Source: Muribaculaceae bacterium (GTDB lineage: Bacteria > Bacteroidota > Bacteroidia > Bacteroidales > Muribaculaceae). Taken from it: a stretch of DNA of 64,000 nucleotides. The position numbers and the translations under genes are program-made. The stretch lies in NCBI GenBank assembly GCA_017396945.1, contig JAFQKI010000008.1:1-64000 (forward strand), read 5' to 3'. Below are positions 7,565 through 16,160 of the stretch, piece after piece (the stretch's first letter is position 1; every line of letters begins with the position of its first letter). The notes beneath the pieces were generated by a model. The model made no database searches, had not been told where the DNA came from, and saw only the letters and a list, made by a program, of their open reading frames with translations.

Positions 7565-8998
7565 ATGACAGCTATGACAAAAAGAATATACTCTATAATT
7601 TTACTATTGGTGTTAATGATTGTCCCTCTCGCATCCTCTTGCATCGAAGACGATTTCACCACCAATCCTAACGATCAACCGACATTCTCGGTTGACACCC
7701 TCAAAATGGGATTGACATTTACACAATGGCCCACTCCCACCCACTCGTTTAAAGTCTATAATCCACACGACAAAGTGATGAGTATATCGTCAATCGCATT
7801 GCGCGATGATGATGAAGGGCTTTTCCGCCTGAATGTCGATGGAATCGGTGGCGTGACATTCAACAATGTGGAGATACGTCCCAACGACTCGATATTTGTA
7901 TTTGTGGAAGCCACTCTTCCTCAAAACGGCTCCGCGCTCCCGGTCAATCTCAAACGACACATCGACTTCATCACCAACGGAGTCGCGCAAACTGTCGTTC
8001 TCAGTATTGATGGTCAAGATGTTGAACGTCGCACCGGGATTGTCATCGACCGTGACACACGCTGGAATGCCAACCTTCCATATCAAGTATTTGACAGCCT
8101 TATTGTAGCCAAAGGCGCGACGCTCACCCTCGATGCCGGTGTCACCCTACATTTCCACGACAAAGCATTCATGCGAGTCGATGGCACATTGAGATGTGAG
8201 GGAACCGTTGAGAAACCGATCAACTTCACCGGCGACCGCACCGATGACATTCTCTCTGACACCCCCTATGACCTCATGTCGGGACAATGGGAGGGGATTA
8301 GGTTTACATCGTCAAGTCGCAATAATCATATCAGCCACACCTCAATACGCAACACCCATTATGGCGTGATCGTTGACTCTGTCGGGGCGACAGAAAAACC
8401 AGCGATTTACCTATTAAACAGCCAATTGCGCAACTCTATAGGCAGTGTTTTCACAGTTTCTCATGCCGATGTTGTGGCTGTAGGCTGCGAGTTTGCCGAA
8501 GCCGGTAGCAATGTCGTCAATCTGCGTGGCGGGAACCACATCTTCAACCACTGCACGTTTGCCAACTACTACCTGTTTGCCGCAACCGGCGGGACACTTA
8601 TCATGTTGAGCCACCTTGATGAAAACTCCGACGATCTCTCGGGTCAACCCTATACCTCTGCCGACATTACCAATTGCATTCTATACGGCAACAGCACCGA
8701 ATTGTCGCATGGCGACCTTATAGGCACCAACATTTACCTGCGCCGATGCCTATTGCGCTCAGCCGGTACCGATGATGAGAACTTCATCGATTGCATTTGG
8801 GATGCCGACCCGCTCTATTACACCGTGCGCAACGAGTACATCTTTGACTATCGCTTGAAAGACGAGTCGCCGGCAATCGGCGCAGCCAACCCGGCACTCA
8901 CACGCCCCGATGCCACTATCGATTTCTATGGACTCTCTCGTGGCTCGGCTCCCGACCTCGGCGCCTACGTTTACACCCCCTCCACTCCTACTCCTTAA
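7565..8998 (+). CDS. Surface lipoprotein with right-handed beta-helix
   Basis: The 477-residue protein has a hydrophobic signal and a lipobox ending at the Cys in ASSCIED (near residue 26), so it is a lipoprotein. Residues about 40-160 look like an Ig-like or abnormal-spindle-type domain. From about 165 on, short repeating beta-strand units are typical of right-handed parallel beta-helices. The end has the choice-of-anchor pattern SPAIGAAN, then GLSRGSAPDLGAY. Such proteins often bind or cleave polysaccharides, but no catalytic site can be named. It starts 45 bases after the terminase stop and may be cotranscribed with it. Confidence 0.75.
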   Translation: MTAMTKRIYSIILLLVLMIVPLASSCIEDDFTTNPNDQPTFSVDTLKMGLTFTQWPTPTHSFKVYNPHDKVMSISSIALRDDDEGLFRLNVDGIGGVTFNNVEIRPNDSIFVFVEATLPQNGSALPVNLKRHIDFITNGVAQTVVLSIDGQDVERRTGIVIDRDTRWNANLPYQVFDSLIVAKGATLTLDAGVTLHFHDKAFMRVDGTLRCEGTVEKPINFTGDRTDDILSDTPYDLMSGQWEGIRFTSSSRNNHISHTSIRNTHYGVIVDSVGATEKPAIYLLNSQLRNSIGSVFTVSHADVVAVGCEFAEAGSNVVNLRGGNHIFNHCTFANYYLFAATGGTLIMLSHLDENSDDLSGQPYTSADITNCILYGNSTELSHGDLIGTNIYLRRCLLRSAGTDDENFIDCIWDADPLYYTVRNEYIFDYRLKDESPAIGAANPALTRPDATIDFYGLSRGSAPDLGAYVYTPSTPTP

Positions 8999-9030
8999 AA
9001 ACAGCCACAACGCAATAACATATTCCAAAA

Positions 9031-9066
9031 CAATATAGGGGATTGATTTCACAATCCCCTATATTG
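9031..9066. terminator. Bidirectional terminator
   Basis: A perfect 15-bp stem (9031-9045 with 9052-9066) with a 6-base loop separates two convergent genes, the beta-helix lipoprotein and the MscS channel. Confidence 0.8.
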
Positions 9067-9084
9067 TTGATATATTCTTAAACC

Positions 9085-10260
9085 CTACGATTTTAAGTTG
9101 TGAAGATCGGTTCCCGCAGGGGTTTGGAATACTTTCAAGCCAAACTCATGAACAACGGCGAGCAAGTGATCAAAAACTTCGGCTTGTATCGACTCATATT
9201 TCACCCATGCGGTAGTGGCGGTAAAGAAATATAATTCTACCGGCAACCCTTCGGGAGTGGGTTGCAACTGACGCACCATCGATAACATCCCTTGATTTAC
9301 ACCCGGATGCTTGGACAGATAGCGCACTACATACTGACGGAACAGGTGAAGATTGACATAACGTCCATCGGTGGCCGCCTCACACTCCTCAATCCATCCC
9401 GATGCCTTTAGTTTCTTGATTTCTTCCTCGGTACAGAAACGCACGGTGTTCATGTCAAAATTCAACGAGCGTTTAACTCGACGCCCTCCACTCTCTTGCA
9501 TTCCTCGCCAATTCTGAAATGAATCGCTTATAAGAGAATATGGTGGCACTGTGACAATGGTCATATCCCAATTCTGCACCTTGACGGTGGTTAAAGTAAT
9601 CTCCTTAACCGTACCGTTAACACCATACTTTGGAGCGGCAATCCAGTCTCCGGGTCGCACCATATCGTTTGCCGAAAGCTGTATGCCCGAGACAAGTCCC
9701 ATGATAGTGTCTTTGAACACCAACATCAATATCGCCGCCGACGCACCGAGCCCCGATAGTATTATTACCGGATTTTTGTTGATGAGCAGACTGATAATGA
9801 TTATCACACCGATGCAGATTGTTATCAGCTTGAGCGTTTGCAACAATCCTTTGAGCGGGTGGGATTTCAACTCCTCTTTGTGCTGATATATGCCATATAA
9901 CGAGGTGAGAAACACATTGACAAGATGCACCGACATCATGACCGTATAGACCGACAGCGCTTTCTCTATCGGATACAACAGATCGGGGTATGTCTCCAAA
10001 AACCATGGAGCGACAACTGTCAGCGCAATAGGCGGCAACAAGTGGCTGACTGCCGCGAGTAATCGATCGTTAAACAACTCATCGTCCCATGAGGCCTTGG
10101 TTTGAGACACTACACGTCGCACCCCCACCGCCAGCACTTTATGACATATACAATAGGCAACAACGGCAATCACCGCCATTACGACCAACGATGTAACGGG
10201 CAAAAACCAATACATCATTGGTTCCGGTATTCCTATCGAACGAAGTATCTCAACCATCAT
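9085..10260 (-). CDS. MscS-family mechanosensitive channel
   Basis: The 391-residue inner-membrane protein has five hydrophobic segments ahead of the MscS core. The pore helix region is rich in Gly and Ala (LSGLGASAAILMLVFKDT, near residues 168-185), followed by the beta domain with VRPGDWI and the phrase VPPYSLISDSFQNWRGM. This layout and the ESGGRRVKRS segment resemble the YbdG branch, which opens under osmotic downshift. Its ATG shares four bases with the stop of the upstream SGNH gene, so the two are translationally coupled. Function is assigned by family only. Confidence 0.85.
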   Translation of the reverse strand: MMVEILRSIGIPEPMMYWFLPVTSLVVMAVIAVVAYCICHKVLAVGVRRVVSQTKASWDDELFNDRLLAAVSHLLPPIALTVVAPWFLETYPDLLYPIEKALSVYTVMMSVHLVNVFLTSLYGIYQHKEELKSHPLKGLLQTLKLITICIGVIIIISLLINKNPVIILSGLGASAAILMLVFKDTIMGLVSGIQLSANDMVRPGDWIAAPKYGVNGTVKEITLTTVKVQNWDMTIVTVPPYSLISDSFQNWRGMQESGGRRVKRSLNFDMNTVRFCTEEEIKKLKASGWIEECEAATDGRYVNLHLFRQYVVRYLSKHPGVNQGMLSMVRQLQPTPEGLPVELYFFTATTAWVKYESIQAEVFDHLLAVVHEFGLKVFQTPAGTDLHNLKS

Positions 10261-11558
10261 TCATTCACATAAGGACGTAACACCTCAGCCCAAGCGCTAT
10301 AGGCAGCACCCATGAGGCGGAAACCGTCGTTGGTGTAACTGTCTTTCAGTTTGCCATTTTTGTCGGCCATTACCGAGTAAACATCAATCCACTCAACACC
10401 ATATTTTTTGGCAAGTTTCTTCAACTTCTTATTTGCCGCTTTTACCTGTTTAACCACTGTCGCAAAGTCGGCATATTTCTCAAACGTGTAGTCAACCGGC
10501 ACAAGACTTTGAAGAGCTATAGCGGTTTCGGGCGACTGCTCACGAATAGCAAGAATCGAAGCCTCCATCTTGGCAACGATAGAATCGACATTAAATTGAG
10601 GGCTGACATTGGCACGCTTGTCATCGGACACAGCATTATAGCTTGATTGCAAAATGATTTTGCGAGGAGCTTTCTTTGCCACCGACTTAGCCAATGCGGG
10701 GAACCCATCGCAAGCGTCAAGCCATGTGTTGCGCGACTTCACATTGCCATTGCCAAGCAACTCATGCCACTCCGCTCCACCGATAAGGTTGTTTCCTATC
10801 AAAACGACATCATCGTTATCGATAGGATATAATTCTGTGGGGTTAAACTCATAACCGGGGGCAATATAACGAGCTATCTCATTACACCAGATGCGATAAC
10901 CTGCCTCATTGAGGTGAAGCCCGTCATTAGTGAGATGAGCAGGGAGTTTACAATCTTTGTCGGCAAACGCAGGGAAAAGATTTACCCAAGTCACACCTTG
11001 ACGGCGAGCGACCTGCTCAAGCAACACATTGCCTTGAAGTATAATCATCTCCTTACCTATCATATTTTTATAACGTTTGAAATCGTTATTGATAGGGAGC
11101 CAACTTTGCAGATATAGCTCGGTTTCAGGGGTTTCGGTTTTGATTTTCACAATAAGTTTTTCTACCGCCTCGGCAATGCTGTCGGGCGCGATGTGATGAG
11201 ACACATCATTTACACCAATAAGCAAGAAAATTTTCTTGGGATGCCCCTGAGTCACAAGGCTCACTCGATCAGAAATCCCTTGCACCACATCACTGATGAT
11301 ACCGCGATTCTTAACATTGGCATCATTAAACGCCTCATTCCAACGGCCATTGTCGCTGAGACTGTTACCAAGGATGATTATATCGTCGCTATCGACAGGC
11401 AATGTCGCAAAATGTGACGCACGCTGATAATAGTATTCGTTATACTTGTAGGCTTCAGGAGCCGACTGAGATAAATAGTCATAAATGTCATTGGCATTGG
11501 CTGCAATAGCACACAATCCAATCGCCGAAGCGATAATCGTTTTCTTTATCATATTCAA
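10257..11558 (-). CDS. Exported protein with two SGNH/GDSL hydrolase domains, second one degenerate
   Basis: The 433-residue protein has a signal peptide ending near ANAN at residue 23, so it is periplasmic. The first domain carries all the expected residues: Ser66 in GNSLSD, Asn117 in GVNDVS, and Asp212/His215 in NDGLHLN. The second domain (from about residue 245) repeats the same fold markers but has GNNL, with Asn257 where the Ser should be, and DGFRL, with Arg414 where the His should be. Asn308 and Asp411 remain. SGNH enzymes remove acyl or acetyl groups from sugars, lipids or peptidoglycan. Only the first domain should be active. A promoter box lies 28 bases upstream. Confidence 0.85.
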   Translation of the reverse strand: MNMIKKTIIASAIGLCAIAANANDIYDYLSQSAPEAYKYNEYYYQRASHFATLPVDSDDIIILGNSLSDNGRWNEAFNDANVKNRGIISDVVQGISDRVSLVTQGHPKKIFLLIGVNDVSHHIAPDSIAEAVEKLIVKIKTETPETELYLQSWLPINNDFKRYKNMIGKEMIILQGNVLLEQVARRQGVTWVNLFPAFADKDCKLPAHLTNDGLHLNEAGYRIWCNEIARYIAPGYEFNPTELYPIDNDDVVLIGNNLIGGAEWHELLGNGNVKSRNTWLDACDGFPALAKSVAKKAPRKIILQSSYNAVSDDKRANVSPQFNVDSIVAKMEASILAIREQSPETAIALQSLVPVDYTFEKYADFATVVKQVKAANKKLKKLAKKYGVEWIDVYSVMADKNGKLKDSYTNDGFRLMGAAYSAWAEVLRPYVNE

Positions 11559-11585
11559 AAAAGGTTAGTTATTTATTTCTTCTTG

Positions 11586-11593
11586 CAAATTTA
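11586..11593 (-). promoter_or_regulatory. Promoter -7 box for the SGNH-mscS pair
   Basis: TAAATTTG on the minus strand, 28 bases before the ATG at 11558. It is back to back with the rlmN promoter box. Confidence 0.65.
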
Positions 11594-11615
11594 CTTAATT
11601 TATCGAGAAAACAAT

Positions 11616-11623
11616 TAATTTTG
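11616..11623 (+). promoter_or_regulatory. Promoter -7 box for rlmN
   Basis: TAATTTTG matches TAnnTTTG and ends 19 bases before the rlmN ATG, giving a very short leader. Confidence 0.6.
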
Positions 11624-11642
11624 CAAGAAATATAATCAGTTT

Positions 11643-12680
11643 ATGGGCTATAAGAAAAAACTTGCATTGATAGGGTTGACACTTGAAGGATTGCGCGAGG
11701 TTGCAGCCGAGTGTGGAATGCCGGCATTTGCCGCTAAACAGATGGCACAATGGCTCTATGAGAAGCGCGTGACATCAATTGATGAGATGACCAACTTGTC
11801 TCTCAAAGCACGTGCCACACTCTCCGAAAAATACACAGTCGGTCGTGAAGTTCCTATCGCCGAGGCTCGATCCATTGACGGCACAGCCAAATATCTGTTT
11901 GAAGGAGTCGGAGGTCGCGATATCGAAGCGGTATATATCCCCGATCGTGACCGCGCCACATTGTGTGTGTCATCACAAGCCGGATGCAAGATGAATTGCC
12001 ATTTCTGCATGACCGGCAAACAAGGTTTTCATGGCAACTTGTCGGCGCAAGGAATCATCAACCAGGTTTTATCAATTCCCGAAAGCGACAAACTCACCAA
12101 TCTAGTGTTTATGGGAATGGGCGAACCGATGGACAACCTCAATCCGGTGCTTGACGCTATAGAGATACTTACCGCTCCGTGGGGGCTTGCATGGAGCCCC
12201 AAGCGCATCACAGTCTCATCTATCGGAAAGATAAAAGAATTGAAAACTCTCCTTGATGTCACCAAAGTGCATATCGCCATAAGCGTTCACTCTCCATTCC
12301 CTCAAGAACGCGCAACGCTCATGCCTGTTGAGAGAGCCTATCCGATTGTTGATGTCATGAACTTGTTGCGAGAATATGATTTTGCCCACCAACGCCGTTT
12401 GTCGGTGGAATATATCATGTGGCGAGGACTGAACGATGACATTCGCCATGCCGATGGGCTCGCACGCTTGTTGCGTGGCACCAATTCGCGCGTGAACCTG
12501 ATACGTTTTCATGCCATTCCGGGGGTTGACTTGAAAACCACCAATGAGTCGGCGATGACCGCATTCCGCGACCACCTCAACAGCCTCGGCATCACCGCCA
12601 CCATACGCGCCTCTCGCGGTCAAGACATCATGGCAGCCTGCGGCATGCTCGCCGGCAAAGCCAAAGAACACGACAAATAA
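11643..12680 (+). CDS. rlmN: 23S rRNA (adenine-2503-C2)/tRNA methyltransferase RlmN
   Basis: This 345-residue radical SAM enzyme methylates C2 of adenosine 2503 in 23S rRNA and of adenosine 37 in some tRNAs. The iron-sulfur cluster cysteines are C115, C119 and C122 (GCKMNCHFC). The two extra catalytic cysteines of this family are present at C108 (TLCVSS) and C333 (AACGML), which separates it from ordinary radical SAM enzymes. GMGEPMDN near residue 158 fits SAM binding. The length is normal. The next gene starts 10 bases after its stop. Confidence 0.95.
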   Translation: MGYKKKLALIGLTLEGLREVAAECGMPAFAAKQMAQWLYEKRVTSIDEMTNLSLKARATLSEKYTVGREVPIAEARSIDGTAKYLFEGVGGRDIEAVYIPDRDRATLCVSSQAGCKMNCHFCMTGKQGFHGNLSAQGIINQVLSIPESDKLTNLVFMGMGEPMDNLNPVLDAIEILTAPWGLAWSPKRITVSSIGKIKELKTLLDVTKVHIAISVHSPFPQERATLMPVERAYPIVDVMNLLREYDFAHQRRLSVEYIMWRGLNDDIRHADGLARLLRGTNSRVNLIRFHAIPGVDLKTTNESAMTAFRDHLNSLGITATIRASRGQDIMAACGMLAGKAKEHDK

Positions 12681-12690
12681 AACTCTCTCC

Positions 12691-13176
12691 ATGAAAAAAA
12701 GAGTAGAACATAGTACAGCATCAGCAATTCTCTCGCTGGCAACAATGATTTTTCTTGCCGGCTGTTTGTTTATAATGCCCGAACCATGGTGGTTTATCTC
12801 ATGGGGTAGTTTCTTAATTATATTTCTTGGCATCTCATTATATTATTGCCCCCTCAGCCTCTTGTTGACCGACAATGCGATAGAACTAACAAGAGCATGC
12901 GCTCCAATAAAGAAAATCCCACTTGCCGAAATAAAATCAGTAAGACTCCACATCCCTTCAATCGGAACGATACGCATTTGCGGCAGTGACGGTTTCCTGG
13001 GTTTCTGGGGTTGGTTTCAAGAAAGAAACATTGGAAAATACTTTGCATATTATGGCAAACGCACCGATGCGTTCTTGATCGAACTCATTGATGGTCGCAA
13101 ATATATGCTCGGATGCAAAAACGCAAAAGAAATGGTTGACGCCATAAATCTCCGCCTCTCAAACATCAGGATTTAG
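12691..13176 (+). CDS. Small membrane protein with PH-like domain
   Basis: The 161-residue protein has two hydrophobic segments near the N-terminus (about residues 10-30 and 35-52). A soluble beta-rich part follows, with CPLSLLLTDNAIELTR and IPLAEIKSVRL, typical of bacterial PH-like domains. No enzymatic motif is visible. It starts 10 bases after rlmN, so it is probably cotranscribed. Function unknown. Confidence 0.7.
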   Translation: MKKRVEHSTASAILSLATMIFLAGCLFIMPEPWWFISWGSFLIIFLGISLYYCPLSLLLTDNAIELTRACAPIKKIPLAEIKSVRLHIPSIGTIRICGSDGFLGFWGWFQERNIGKYFAYYGKRTDAFLIELIDGRKYMLGCKNAKEMVDAINLRLSNIRI

Positions 13177-13211
13177 CAAATTATATCCATTTTTATAGAT
13201 TAGACTACACG

Positions 13212-14174
13212 TTGAGCAAACAGATTCCATATTTCAACTTTTTGAAGGGACTTGCCATAATTTTTGTGGTGGGGATACATACCACTTTAACACCTCATCA
13301 CCACGAGAACTCATATCGCATTATACATACCATCATTGACGCTATTATTAAGTGTGCAGTTCCTATCTTTTTGGCAATATCAGCATATTTCATGGCTCAA
13401 AAAGAATTAGATTCCCGCTCAAAAATATACTCTTTTTACCGTAAATATATTCCCCCAATATATATCCCTTGCTTAATTTGGTGTATTCCTATTTGTATAT
13501 GTTCATATATTGACTCCGGCGGAGAACTCAGGCACCTTCGCGCCTTGTTTTTGTGTCGGTGGTATTATTTTGGATTGCTGATAATTCAGTTTTACTTATT
13601 ACTCCCTTTGCTCAAGAGATTAAATCGTTTTATATGGGTAATTGCCGCATGGGCTATTACCACAATATGCAACATCATCATATATCGGTTTTCCCTATAT
13701 GATTATATCTTTTCATTAGGTCCATTTCCGGCGTGGATACTCTATTATATGCTTGGGATATGGCTATCAAAACAAAATTTGAACTATAGCCCCACCACAC
13801 CAATAATCATAGCCATCACTATTTTAACACTCGCTTATATAAATGAGTCTTTAAATTTAGATTTTGGTCTTTGGGAATATGTCAGACACATGTGTATATT
13901 ACCAACTGCAATAATTTTTATTATCTTTTCAAAGAAAACAGAATTCTGCTATCGCACAACAACTGCAAGCCGACCAATTGAACGCATCGGCAAAATGAGT
14001 TTTGGAATATATCTTATTCACTTCTACATTATCTGGTTTATACTTGATTATATCAATTTTGAGAGCTGGATACCGAAATGGACAGTCACTCTATTGCTCA
14101 GCATTATATTCATTCAATTTGTCAAACTTATCACTCCACGCAAAATAGCGACAAATTTGTTAGGTTTCAGATAG
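13212..14174 (+). CDS. Membrane O-acyltransferase (acyltransferase 3 family), copy 1
   Basis: The 320-residue polytopic membrane protein has about ten hydrophobic segments and the family opening FNFLKGLAIIFVVGIH, whose His is thought to be needed for acyl transfer. The start is a TTG at 13212, and no in-frame ATG is better placed. Members O-acylate cell-surface sugars, for example by acetylation. It is followed after 27 bases by a clear paralogue of the same length. AT-rich sequence relative to rlmN suggests acquisition, but the target is unknown. Confidence 0.8.
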   Translation: MSKQIPYFNFLKGLAIIFVVGIHTTLTPHHHENSYRIIHTIIDAIIKCAVPIFLAISAYFMAQKELDSRSKIYSFYRKYIPPIYIPCLIWCIPICICSYIDSGGELRHLRALFLCRWYYFGLLIIQFYLLLPLLKRLNRFIWVIAAWAITTICNIIIYRFSLYDYIFSLGPFPAWILYYMLGIWLSKQNLNYSPTTPIIIAITILTLAYINESLNLDFGLWEYVRHMCILPTAIIFIIFSKKTEFCYRTTTASRPIERIGKMSFGIYLIHFYIIWFILDYINFESWIPKWTVTLLLSIIFIQFVKLITPRKIATNLLGFR

Positions 14175-14201
14175 ACGCCAAATAATCGCATAAAACCATA
14201 A

Positions 14202-15164
14202 ATGACTCTAAATAAAAACATTCCATATTTCGACTTTTTGAAAGGACTCGCCATAATTTTTGTGGTGGGCGCTCACACTGTACCGAAATATGACCTGACA
14301 GACATATCAAACATAATCCCCATTATACTAAAAGACTTTTGCCGATGCGCCGTCCCTTTATTCCTTGCGATATCGGCATATTTCATGGCTCAAAAAGATT
14401 TTAGCACAAGAGATAAAACCATCGGTTTCTGGCGCAGATACATCCCGCCGATATATATCCCTTGCTTAATTTGGGCTATAGCACCTTGTCTGACTTCATA
14501 CCTTGATTGGGGAGGAGAGCTGTATCATTTACATCTATTGCTACGCTGTAATTGGTACTACTTCGGGATATTGATAATACAATTCTATCTGTTACTGCCT
14601 TTCATCGCAAATCGTGTAACCATACGTTGGGTAGTCATTGCCGGAGTTGTAACTTTCTGCTGCAACGTGGCAATATATCACTTCCAATTAGCCGATTTCA
14701 TATTTTCTTATGGTCCATTCCCGGCGTGGATACTTTATTATGTGATTGGTATTTGGATCGCTAAAAACAAGCCGGTCTATTCTATAAAGTGGCCGCTAAT
14801 CGCAACAATCATCTCTTTAACCCTTGATTGTGTTGACAGCCTCGTTAATTTTGGGTGGCGGGAATATCTGCTTAAGATACACACCTTGCCATTATGTGTG
14901 ATATTAACCCTATTCTCAAAACAGGCGCAACAATTATACAATTCCAATTTAATAACCAACTCTTTAGCGAGGCTCGGAAAAATGAGTTTCGGGATATACT
15001 TGATTCACTACTATATCTTGAGACATCTCATCTGGACGATGCCAACCGATAGCTGGTCAATTAAATGGTCAATCACAATTCTGCTCAGTATCGCAGTTAT
15101 CCTCTGCATAAAACTTATTGTTCCACGCAAAATAGCGACAAATTTGTTAGGATTCAGGGGTTAA
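14202..15164 (+). CDS. Membrane O-acyltransferase (acyltransferase 3 family), copy 2
   Basis: A paralogue of the gene just upstream, also 320 residues, with FDFLKGLAIIFVVGAH at the start and the same string of membrane helices. Conservation at the nucleotide level is strongest at both ends: the last 29 bases before the final few codons are identical between the copies, while the middles have diverged. It probably modifies a surface polysaccharide, as copy 1 would. A divergent loop pattern (residues 30-60 and 110-200) suggests different substrates or partners. Confidence 0.8.
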   Translation: MTLNKNIPYFDFLKGLAIIFVVGAHTVPKYDLTDISNIIPIILKDFCRCAVPLFLAISAYFMAQKDFSTRDKTIGFWRRYIPPIYIPCLIWAIAPCLTSYLDWGGELYHLHLLLRCNWYYFGILIIQFYLLLPFIANRVTIRWVVIAGVVTFCCNVAIYHFQLADFIFSYGPFPAWILYYVIGIWIAKNKPVYSIKWPLIATIISLTLDCVDSLVNFGWREYLLKIHTLPLCVILTLFSKQAQQLYNSNLITNSLARLGKMSFGIYLIHYYILRHLIWTMPTDSWSIKWSITILLSIAVILCIKLIVPRKIATNLLGFRG

Positions 15165-15232
15165 ATATGATCTGAAAAGGCTCTCGTTTGAAGCGTTAAA
15201 TGTTATCAATCATGAAATAATCGGTCAAAAAG

Positions 15233-15263
15233 TTGGCTATTTTGAAGATTATGACTAACTTTG
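15233..15263 (+). promoter_or_regulatory. Promoter (-33 and -7) for the DUF177-rpmF operon
   Basis: TTG at 15233-15235 and TAACTTTG at 15256-15263 are separated by 20 bases, the spacing expected of Bacteroidota promoters. Transcription should begin near 15270, which rules out a translation start at 15261. Confidence 0.75.
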
Positions 15264-15287
15264 CGGAGTTTTTCAACAGACATAATT

Positions 15288-15851
15288 GTGGGAAAGTTTT
15301 CAGAATTTAAGCTGCCGTTGAAAAGCCTGCCGGTTGGTACTCACGAGTTTAAGTATCATCTCGACAAGCAATTTTTCGCGAATATGGAGAGTTCCGATAT
15401 TCGTGATGCTGATGTCAACGTGGCATTGAAAGTCACTTACAAAAGCGACTTATATGACTTGGCGTTTGCCGTAACAGGCGAAATAACCTTGTTGTGTGAC
15501 CGATGTCTTGACGACATGCAATATGCGGTTGATACCGACTATCACATAGCAGTGAAGTATGGCGACGACTATTGCGACGACTCTGACGAGTTGCTTATAA
15601 TTCCCGAAAGCGACAACTGCTTGAATGTCGCCTATATGCTTTATGACACCGTCTCATTGGCGATACCGATAAAGCATGTGCACCCCCAAGGGCAGTGCAA
15701 CAAAGCGATGAGCGCAATGCTGAAGAAGCATCGCGCATATAATGTTGAAGAACTTGACGAGGCAGGTGATAGCGACAGCTTTGAAAATGATGGCGAAAGC
15801 ATTACCGACCCACGTTGGGACGAATTAAAGAAATTGACAGAGAATAACTAA
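15288..15851 (+). CDS. DUF177/YceD family protein
   Basis: The 187-residue protein belongs to the DUF177 family that is commonly encoded just before rpmF. It has the family's CDRCLDDM motif (two Cys) and the late SIAIPIKHVHP-like segment, here LAIPIKHVHPQGQCNKAM, and ends with DPRWDELKKLTENN. A frame extends back to a TTG at 15261, but that codon overlaps the promoter -7 box. The GTG at 15288, giving V-G-K-F-S-E-F, is therefore the likely start. In other bacteria YceD influences 23S rRNA processing. The exact role here is unknown. rpmF follows after 35 bases. Confidence 0.85.
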   Translation: MGKFSEFKLPLKSLPVGTHEFKYHLDKQFFANMESSDIRDADVNVALKVTYKSDLYDLAFAVTGEITLLCDRCLDDMQYAVDTDYHIAVKYGDDYCDDSDELLIIPESDNCLNVAYMLYDTVSLAIPIKHVHPQGQCNKAMSAMLKKHRAYNVEELDEAGDSDSFENDGESITDPRWDELKKLTENN

Positions 15852-15886
15852 ATTAGTGATAATAATTAAAATAAGATTTAAATAAA

Positions 15887-16072
15887 ATGGCACATCCTAA
15901 ACGAAAACAATCAAAGACCAGAACAGCTAAGCGTAGAACTCACGACAAAGCTGTAGCTCCTACACTTGCTATTTGTCCTAACTGTGGTGCATGGCACGTT
16001 TATCACACCGTATGTGGTGAATGTGGCTACTATCGTGGCAAAATCGCTATCGAAAAGAGCGCAGCCGTTTAA
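15887..16072 (+). CDS. rpmF: 50S ribosomal protein L32
   Basis: The 61-residue protein matches L32, with the basic start AHPKRKQSKTRTAKRR and a zinc-binding set of four Cys in CPNC and CGEC. It is the zinc-containing form of the protein. It follows DUF177 in the usual order and is closed by a terminator at 16100-16133. Confidence 0.97.
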   Translation: MAHPKRKQSKTRTAKRRTHDKAVAPTLAICPNCGAWHVYHTVCGECGYYRGKIAIEKSAAV

Positions 16073-16099
16073 TAACACGGCACATTTTATAAGTTAACA

Positions 16100-16133
16100 A
16101 TCTCCTGAACAAGTGATTTAGGAGATGTTTTTT
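16100..16133 (+). terminator. Intrinsic terminator after rpmF
   Basis: A 7-bp stem (16100-16106 with 16120-16126) is followed by G and a run of T. The fabH ATG is 28 bases further on. Confidence 0.7.
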
Positions 16134-16160
16134 CATAGCATATAGTAATTAATTGAAAAT

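Noticed and set aside
12216-12833. A 205-codon minus-strand frame over the end of rlmN
   Set aside because: It is antisense to RlmN including the conserved C-terminal Cys and has no recognisable domain.
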